Below are positions 36,540 to 41,931 of a stretch of DNA of 41,931 bases, in pieces. A program made the translations under genes and the position numbers. Below the pieces are notes generated by a model. That model was not told the origin of the DNA. It did not search any database and was given only the letters and a program-made list of their open reading frames with translations. Source of the DNA: Saprospiraceae bacterium (GTDB lineage: Bacteria > Bacteroidota > Bacteroidia > Chitinophagales > Saprospiraceae); assembly GCA_015490715.1 (NCBI GenBank), contig WFXH01000062.1, positions 1 to 41,931 of the forward strand, in the 5' to 3' direction. Every line of letters begins with the position of its first letter. Positions within the stretch are counted from its first letter, which is position 1.

Positions 36540-36586
36540 CCCCTGGATCGTTTGACCATTTGTGGGTCGATCATCTCGCTAAGGGG
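36540..36586. terminator. Possible bidirectional stem-loop between convergent genes
   Basis: CCCCT and AGGGG arms enclose inner GATC/GATC and GACC/GGTC pairing. It fills the gap between the small membrane-protein gene and the convergent murA. There is no T run, so intrinsic termination is uncertain. Confidence 0.35.
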
Positions 36587-36595
36587 TCAAGGCTG

Positions 36596-37915
36596 CTAAT
36601 GGGCATCGATGCGCTCAATGCGCGCGCCGAGAGCATTGAGGCGTGCATCGATGTTTTCGTACCCTCGGTCGATTTGGTGGATATTGTGGATAAGGCTTGT
36701 GCCTTGCGCCGATAGGGCTGCGATGAGAAGTGCCACGCCGGCGCGTATGTCGGGAGAGCTCATTTCAATGCCGCGTAAGGGACTTTGGCGGTTGAGGCCT
36801 ATGACGATGGCGCGGTGCGGATCGCAGAGGATGATCTTTGCGCCCATGTCGATGAGGCGGTCGACGAAGAAAAGCCGACTCTCAAACATCTTTTGATGGA
36901 TCAACACACTGCCCTGCGCTTGCGTAGCCATGACTAAGGCGACGCTGATGAGGTCGGGGGAAAAGCCCGGCCAGGGGGCATCGTAGATGGTAAGGATACT
37001 GCCGTCGAGGAATGTTTGAATCTCGTAGTGGTCGTGGCGCTCGAGTACGATATCGTCGTCGTCGATGTGAAATTGTGCGCCGAGCTTCTTGAAAAACTTC
37101 AAGGTATTCCCCAGCTCGTCGACGCGGCAGTTTTTTATTCGGATGGGGGAGTTGGTCAGTACGCTCATGCCGATAAAGCTGCCGATTTCGATCATGTCGG
37201 GCAGGATGGTGTGGCTTGTGCCGTTGAGGGCATTGACGCCGTGGATGGTGAGCAGGTTAGAGCCGATGCCTTCGATGCGTGCCCCCATGGCATTGAGCAT
37301 GCGGCAGAGCTGTTGGACGTAGGGTTCACAGGCGGCGTTGTAGATTGTCGTTGTGCCTTCTGCCAGTACGGAGGCCATAATGATGTTGGCGGTACCTGTG
37401 ACGGAGATTTCATCCATGAGGATGTAGGTGCCGCGGAGTTTTTTTGCTTCGAGGTAGAACTTTTGGCGTTTTTCGTCGGTGCGCAACTGAGCGCCCAATT
37501 GACGGAAGCCTTCGAAATGGGTGTCCAGACGGCGGCGACCGATTTTATCACCCCCGGGCTTGGGGATAAAGGCTCTGCCAAACCTCGCCAACAGTGGGGC
37601 GAGCAACATGATGGAGCCGCGTATTTTACGGGCGTTGGCCTGGTATTCGTCGGAGCTCAGGTAGTCGAGGTCGATGTCTTTGGCCTGAAGGATGTACGAG
37701 TTTTTGGATGGTCGCTGTACCTCTACGCCCATGCCTTCTACTAAGGCGATGAGTCGGCGCACATCGAGAATGTCGGGTACATTTTTGAGGATAACGGGTT
37801 GGTCGGTCAGTAGTGCAGCGCAGATGACCTGAAGGGCTTCGTTTTTGGCTCCCTGCGGTGTGATGGAGCCCTCCAGTTGTGCCCCACCTTCGACGACAAA
37901 GGACTGTGGAATCAT
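36596..37915 (-). CDS. murA: UDP-N-acetylglucosamine 1-carboxyvinyltransferase (MurA), Cys-to-Asp active site
   Basis: Catalyses the first committed step of peptidoglycan synthesis, transfer of enolpyruvate from PEP to UDP-GlcNAc. The 439-aa protein has QGAKNEAL (Lys24), the EPT folds, and IHNIHQIDRGYENIDARL at the C-terminus. The loop that normally carries the fosfomycin-reactive cysteine reads PGGDKIGRRRLDTH, with Asp123 in place of Cys. This change is known from naturally fosfomycin-resistant MurA enzymes. It lies downstream of DUF4290 (26 nt), glmS and DUF4270, probably one operon. Confidence 0.96.
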   Translation of the reverse strand: MIPQSFVVEGGAQLEGSITPQGAKNEALQVICAALLTDQPVILKNVPDILDVRRLIALVEGMGVEVQRPSKNSYILQAKDIDLDYLSSDEYQANARKIRGSIMLLAPLLARFGRAFIPKPGGDKIGRRRLDTHFEGFRQLGAQLRTDEKRQKFYLEAKKLRGTYILMDEISVTGTANIIMASVLAEGTTTIYNAACEPYVQQLCRMLNAMGARIEGIGSNLLTIHGVNALNGTSHTILPDMIEIGSFIGMSVLTNSPIRIKNCRVDELGNTLKFFKKLGAQFHIDDDDIVLERHDHYEIQTFLDGSILTIYDAPWPGFSPDLISVALVMATQAQGSVLIHQKMFESRLFFVDRLIDMGAKIILCDPHRAIVIGLNRQSPLRGIEMSSPDIRAGVALLIAALSAQGTSLIHNIHQIDRGYENIDARLNALGARIERIDAH

Positions 37916-37941
37916 GCCGGGCTATTTAGGTCGGGCTGGGG

Positions 37942-38628
37942 TTAATGGGATCGCTTCTTTTTGCGCTTTTTCTTTTTCTTCTTTGTCTGTTTTTGTTTTT
38001 GCACTTCGAGGGCTTTGAGCACCTTGGTTTGTCGCTTCAGGGGCGCGTTGATGAGCATGTCGAGGTCGGCATCTTGGGGGATGATGAGCCTTCCTTCCGA
38101 CATTTTGATCAGATCGGCGCGTATGCTGTCGTTGCTTATTTCGCTCTCTTTATTCCAGTTGACGCGGGCCAGTTTCATATAGCTTCCGATCAGGACAGCA
38201 AAGTTTTTGCGCAGGTTTTCGTCTTCGATTTGTACGGCCTTGTCGATGAGTTTGAGCACAAAATGGCCGTACTGGCGGAAGCGGTAGCGCTGTTGGGGAT
38301 AGGGCAGGGGGTCGTGTGCTACGCGCAGGTCTTCTTTAATGATGGTGACGCCTTCGGGTATCTTGACGTCGAGTTCGTAATCGGCGATTTCCATCAGGTG
38401 ATTCCACAGGCGCTGTTTGAGGTCTTTGCTCTTGATGTTTTCGCCGTTTTTCTGGACCTCGATCATCAGTTCGATGATGTATTCGACGATTTGTTGGCGT
38501 CGGTCGGGATCCTGTATTTCCTTGGCGTACTGGATGAGATTTTGGATATTGCGCCCGTAGGTGGAGATTTTGAGCGGATCCAATTCGGTGTAGTAAGGGA
38601 TATTGCGTTTCAAAACTCTTTCAACCAT
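37942..38628 (-). CDS. DUF4290 domain-containing protein
   Basis: A 228-aa soluble protein, mostly helical, with a conserved N-terminal part (YYTELDPLKISTYGRNIQNLI). It matches DUF4290, a Bacteroidota family usually encoded beside murA. The extreme C-terminus is strongly basic (KKKKKKRKKKRSH), which could bind nucleic acid or acidic lipids. No signal peptide or catalytic motif is seen. It lies 10 nt after glmS and 26 nt before murA, so it is co-transcribed with cell-wall precursor genes; its role there is unknown. Confidence 0.87.
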   Translation of the reverse strand: MVERVLKRNIPYYTELDPLKISTYGRNIQNLIQYAKEIQDPDRRQQIVEYIIELMIEVQKNGENIKSKDLKQRLWNHLMEIADYELDVKIPEGVTIIKEDLRVAHDPLPYPQQRYRFRQYGHFVLKLIDKAVQIEDENLRKNFAVLIGSYMKLARVNWNKESEISNDSIRADLIKMSEGRLIIPQDADLDMLINAPLKRQTKVLKALEVQKQKQTKKKKKKRKKKRSH

Positions 38629-38638
38629 GGTTTACGTT

Positions 38639-40483
38639 TTATTCGACGGTTACGGATTTTGCCAGGTTACGGGGTTGGTCGACGTTACAGCCGCGCATTA
38701 CGGCTATGTAATACGCAAGCAATTGAAGGGGAATCACGGACAATAACGGCGAAAGGGGCTCGATTGTTTTGGGAATAGTGATGGAATAGTCGACCAGTGC
38801 TTGAATATCGCTCTGTTCTACGGTGGTGATGGCGATGACTTTGCCCTTGCGGGCCTTGATTTCTTCGATGTTGCTCTTTATTTTGTCGTGGGCACTGGTA
38901 TTTGTCGTGATGACGATGACGGGCATATTTTCATCGATGAGGGCGATGGGGCCGTGTTTCATCTCGGCGGCGGGATATCCTTCGGCGTGGATGTAGGAGA
39001 TTTCCTTGAGTTTGAGCGCTCCCTCGAGGGCTACGGGGAAATTGTAGCCCCGGCCGAGATACAGGGCGTTGTTGTTGTCTTTGATTTCGGAGGCGATGTA
39101 TTCGATGTGGGAGGTGTCGCGAAGGATGGTCTGTATCTTTTCGGGGATGGTCTCGAGTTCGGTCAGCAGTTGGTGGAAATAGGAGCGGGAGATCACGCCT
39201 TTGAGATGAGCCAAGTAGAGTGCCATGAGTGTGAGTACGGTCACTTGGCCGGTAAAGGCCTTGGTTGAAGCCACTCCTATTTCGGGCCCACAGTGGATGT
39301 AGGATCCAGCCTGGGTCATGCGCGCTATGCTCGAGCCGACGACGTTGACGATGCCGTAGGTAAAAGCGCCTTCGCGCTTTGCCAGCTCGAGGGCGGCCAT
39401 GGTGTCGAGGGTTTCGCCCGATTGGGAGATAGCGATGACGACTTCGTCGTTGCGTATGACGGGGTTGCGATAGCGAAATTCACTGGCGTATTCGACTTCG
39501 ACGGGGATGCGGGCGATGTCTTCGAGCAAATATTCGCCGATGAGGGCGGCGTGCCAGGAAGTGCCACATCCGAGGAGGGTAAATTTCGGGGCGCGCAGGA
39601 TGCGGTTGAGATGTTCGGTCATGCCCCCGAGGCGAATCCATCCCACCTTGCTGTCGATACGGCCGCGCATTGCATCGGCGACAGTGAGCGGTTGTTGGTG
39701 GATTTCTTTGAGCATGAAATGGGGGTAGCCGCCCTTCTCGATTTCTTCGAGTTTCATGTCGAGTTCCTGCACTTGGGGCGTGCAGATCTGGTTGTCGATA
39801 TTGGTAATTTGCACCTTTGAATTGCGTCGGATGAGGGCGATTTCGCCATCATTGAGGTAGATGACCTTATTGGTGTGGGGCACGATGGGCGTGGCATCGG
39901 AGGCGACGAAATACCCTTCGTCCGCTAAGCCGATGACCAGTGGGCTGGACATGCGGGCGGCGACGAGCTGGTCGGGCTGGCTGCAGTCCATTACGACGAT
40001 GGCATATGCCCCTACCACGCGTTTCAACGCAGATCGCACGGCCTCGGCAAGTGTGCATTGCTCTCGCTGTTGGTATTCCTCAATGAGGTGTACCAGTACT
40101 TCGGTGTCGGTATCGCTAATGAAATGGTGCCCCAATTCAGCAAGGGCTTGACGCAGCTCGTGATAATTTTCAATTATGCCGTTGTGGACGATAGCCAATC
40201 TCCGATTACCCGACAGGTGAGGGTGGGCATTGACGTGGTTGGGCTCGCCGTGGGTGGCCCAGCGGGTGTGAGCAATGCCGATGTGGGCGGGAGGCAAGGG
40301 CTGTTGCTGGACATTGCGCTCAAGATCGCTGACTTTTCCCTTGCACTTGCGTACGTGTATGGCTTCATGGGCAAGCACGGCAATGCCTGCTGAATCGTAT
40401 CCGCGGTATTCGAGGCGCTTCAGCCCTTCGATGAGGAGCGGGGTGACGTCAGTGGACCCGATATAACCGACGATACCACACAT
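38639..40483 (-). CDS. glmS: Glutamine-fructose-6-phosphate aminotransferase (isomerizing)
   Basis: Makes glucosamine-6-phosphate, the entry to UDP-GlcNAc. The N-terminal glutaminase domain starts MCGIVGYIG with the catalytic Cys exposed after Met removal, followed by HTRWATHGEP and GNRRLAIVHNG. Two SIS domains follow (LGCGTSWHAALIGEYLLED; AEGYPAAEMKHGPIALI), and the C-terminus NLAKSVTVE closes the active site. The length of 614 aa is standard. It starts 6 nt after the DUF4270 stop codon, leaving no room for a glmS ribozyme, and continues into DUF4290 and murA. Confidence 0.97.
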   Translation of the reverse strand: MCGIVGYIGSTDVTPLLIEGLKRLEYRGYDSAGIAVLAHEAIHVRKCKGKVSDLERNVQQQPLPPAHIGIAHTRWATHGEPNHVNAHPHLSGNRRLAIVHNGIIENYHELRQALAELGHHFISDTDTEVLVHLIEEYQQREQCTLAEAVRSALKRVVGAYAIVVMDCSQPDQLVAARMSSPLVIGLADEGYFVASDATPIVPHTNKVIYLNDGEIALIRRNSKVQITNIDNQICTPQVQELDMKLEEIEKGGYPHFMLKEIHQQPLTVADAMRGRIDSKVGWIRLGGMTEHLNRILRAPKFTLLGCGTSWHAALIGEYLLEDIARIPVEVEYASEFRYRNPVIRNDEVVIAISQSGETLDTMAALELAKREGAFTYGIVNVVGSSIARMTQAGSYIHCGPEIGVASTKAFTGQVTVLTLMALYLAHLKGVISRSYFHQLLTELETIPEKIQTILRDTSHIEYIASEIKDNNNALYLGRGYNFPVALEGALKLKEISYIHAEGYPAAEMKHGPIALIDENMPVIVITTNTSAHDKIKSNIEEIKARKGKVIAITTVEQSDIQALVDYSITIPKTIEPLSPLLSVIPLQLLAYYIAVMRGCNVDQPRNLAKSVTVE

Positions 40484-40489
40484 TGGGTA

Positions 40490-41911
40490 TTAAGGTTGGA
40501 TTTTGCTGTATAAGATTTCAACGTAGCTATCGCAATTGGCTGTGTGCGGCGGACAAAACACCAGGCGATGGGGATTGTCCTGGCTATTGATCAGGCTGAT
40601 GTAAAATTGTCCGTCGTTTTGGCCATAAAAGTAGTCTTGGACGAAGCTTGTGATATTGATCTCGTAATACGTACCCCTTTGATCGGCACTGAGAATCCCG
40701 CCATAGGTTACTCGTAGCCGGTGCAAATCGTCGTTTTGCAAGTAGTCGTTGACGGCGAGAGCAGCTTCTTTGGTGAGGGTATAGCTTCCATCGTCATGGC
40801 GGTAGGCTGTGACTACGATTTTAGGCGGCGGATACAGCAGTGTATCATCTCGGTCCAGCTGGACGGTGCGCAAGCGCAAGGTGGCGAGGTGTACGGCTAC
40901 GCGATTGCGGAGCGAGTCGGGGAGGGGATCCAGCTGTATGCGAGAACGCACGCCTCCCAAGCCCTGCAACAGGCCGTATTCATCGGCCTCAGGCGTACTT
41001 CGAAGGCTATCGACAAGGGTGCCTTTGTAATTGCGGCGGACTGTGATGCCCTTGACGGCTACTACATCGGCAATGGGGTAATCGTTGAAAAAGTATCGTC
41101 GGTGTATGATGGTGTCTGGATTGCTGTAATGTACTTGCAAAAAAGACTGAAAGGAGGACAGGACAAAGCCCACCAGGCGGTTTTGGTTTTCGGGATGCAC
41201 TTCTATTCGAAAGCCGTAGAAGTGGTTGGAGAGCGTAGAGGGGTTTTGGAAGACGGAGGAGTCGAAGAGGAGTTTTTGAAGGAGGGCATCGTCGGTGACG
41301 GGGATTTTAACCGCTCCAGGATAGAGAAAAGTGTCGACCGTGCTGGTCGCCTTAAAGGTAATGCGGACGGTATCTTGAGGAGTGGGGCGTACGGAGGTGG
41401 CTTTTCCTACGGGGGTTGGTAAATAAGGCACGCTATCGGAGGTGTAGTAGTCTCTTGCGGGGGAGAGATGTTCGGCCAGTTCGTAGAGGAGGATGTCCAT
41501 TTTGGCTTTGGGATCGCCGTAATCGACGGTGGTGTCGATTTGGAGGAGAATAAAAGCCGAGTCGACGCGAAACCCCCGCTCTGCGGACACATCGAGATCG
41601 GGATCGGATTCGGTTCGGATCTGAGTAAAGATGGTCGACTGCATCGAGCCAAAGATGGGATCACGGATTTCGCCGCAGAGGAAGCGCTCCAATTTGGAGG
41701 GATTGATGGTGTTGTCGACAAAGGCTTCCCAGGTACGCACGCTGTCGGCCGGGCCGACGAAGGTGGTAAATCCGATTTTACGCGTGGTATAGATCGAGTC
41801 GATCGTGTTGCCCGCTAAGTTGCTGCCAATGTTGTTGGGTTTGTTGCAATGGGACAGGGCGTAGATTGCAAGGACAAACAATACCACTCTAAGTGTGCTT
41901 TGACGTTTCAT
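40490..41911 (-). CDS. DUF4270 family lipoprotein
   Basis: The N-terminus is a lipoprotein signal (MKRQSTLRVVLFVLAIYALSHC, lipidation at Cys22). The 473-aa mature part is beta-rich, with GSNLAGNTIDS and SKLERFLCGEIRDPIFG near the start, which match DUF4270 proteins of Bacteroidota. The function is unknown; location in the outer membrane is likely. It is the first visible gene of the DUF4270-glmS-DUF4290-murA unit. The complement of 41920-41927 reads TAATTTTA, a poor -7 match only 8 nt before the ATG, and the true promoter may lie outside the window. Confidence 0.85.
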   Translation of the reverse strand: MKRQSTLRVVLFVLAIYALSHCNKPNNIGSNLAGNTIDSIYTTRKIGFTTFVGPADSVRTWEAFVDNTINPSKLERFLCGEIRDPIFGSMQSTIFTQIRTESDPDLDVSAERGFRVDSAFILLQIDTTVDYGDPKAKMDILLYELAEHLSPARDYYTSDSVPYLPTPVGKATSVRPTPQDTVRITFKATSTVDTFLYPGAVKIPVTDDALLQKLLFDSSVFQNPSTLSNHFYGFRIEVHPENQNRLVGFVLSSFQSFLQVHYSNPDTIIHRRYFFNDYPIADVVAVKGITVRRNYKGTLVDSLRSTPEADEYGLLQGLGGVRSRIQLDPLPDSLRNRVAVHLATLRLRTVQLDRDDTLLYPPPKIVVTAYRHDDGSYTLTKEAALAVNDYLQNDDLHRLRVTYGGILSADQRGTYYEINITSFVQDYFYGQNDGQFYISLINSQDNPHRLVFCPPHTANCDSYVEILYSKIQP

Positions 41912-41931
41912 ACGGACGATAAAATTACGGA

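Noticed and set aside
40484-40489. glmS ribozyme upstream of glmS
   Set aside because: Only 6 nt separate the DUF4270 stop codon from the glmS start, so there is no room, and no ribozyme-like sequence was seen.

Overview
The window looks like chromosomal DNA of a member of the Bacteroidota. The evidence is type IX secretion (T9SS) C-terminal sorting domains, Bacteroidota marker families (GSCFA, DUF4270, DUF4290, probable DUF5723) and repeated TAnnTTTG -7 promoter elements. A Saprospiria- or Chitinophagales-like lineage would fit the large cysteine-rich HYR-like surface proteins, but that is inference. There is no rRNA, CRISPR array, insertion sequence or phage gene. One tRNA gene is present.

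Layout. (1) 1-9.15 kb, plus strand: three consecutive secreted T9SS proteins. The first is cut by the window edge. The second and third form a pair 35 bp apart and are built from HYR-like Cys/Asp/Thr-rich modules, a carboxypeptidase-regulatory-like module, a dockerin-like calcium module, a conserved G-D/N-V linker, a cohesin-like region and a T9SS tail. (2) 9.4-11.8 kb: ribosomal protein S1 with an extra C-terminal helix-hairpin-helix domain, closed by a clear terminator. (3) 11.9-17.1 kb, minus strand: a lipoprotein, a probable outer-membrane protein, gpmI and a DUF554 membrane protein. (4) 17.1-19.2 kb, minus strand: a DNA-3-methyladenine glycosylase followed by a beta-CASP metallo-beta-lactamase protein. 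(5) 19.3-23.4 kb, plus strand: a UPF0173 hydrolase, parA, parB and an MscS channel, tightly packed. (6) tRNA-Glu(TTC) with a structured trailer and terminator, then a GSCFA protein and metG. asnS is convergent with metG and their stop codons overlap. (7) 28.44-29.10 kb: a gene-free stretch with a good candidate for a small structured RNA and three strong hairpins. (8) 29.1-35.3 kb, minus strand: groES-groEL, and a compact miaB / sigma-54 activator / lptE / TPR-like / secG operon. (9) 35.4-36.5 kb, plus strand: aroE and a small glycine-rich membrane protein. (10) 36.6-41.9 kb, minus strand: DUF4270 lipoprotein, glmS, DUF4290 and murA, which links amino-sugar supply to peptidoglycan synthesis.

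Most of the window is housekeeping: translation (S1, MetG, AsnS, MiaB, tRNA-Glu), envelope (GlmS, MurA, LptE, SecG, lipoproteins), folding (GroESL) and chromosome segregation (ParAB). The accessory, less understood parts are the surface-protein array at the left end and the putative RNA locus at about 28.7 kb. I did not find a complete novel defence or metabolic system. The best leads are the modular surface proteins with a 762-nt internal super-repeat, the candidate small RNA with a possible pseudoknot, and the S1-HhH fusion.
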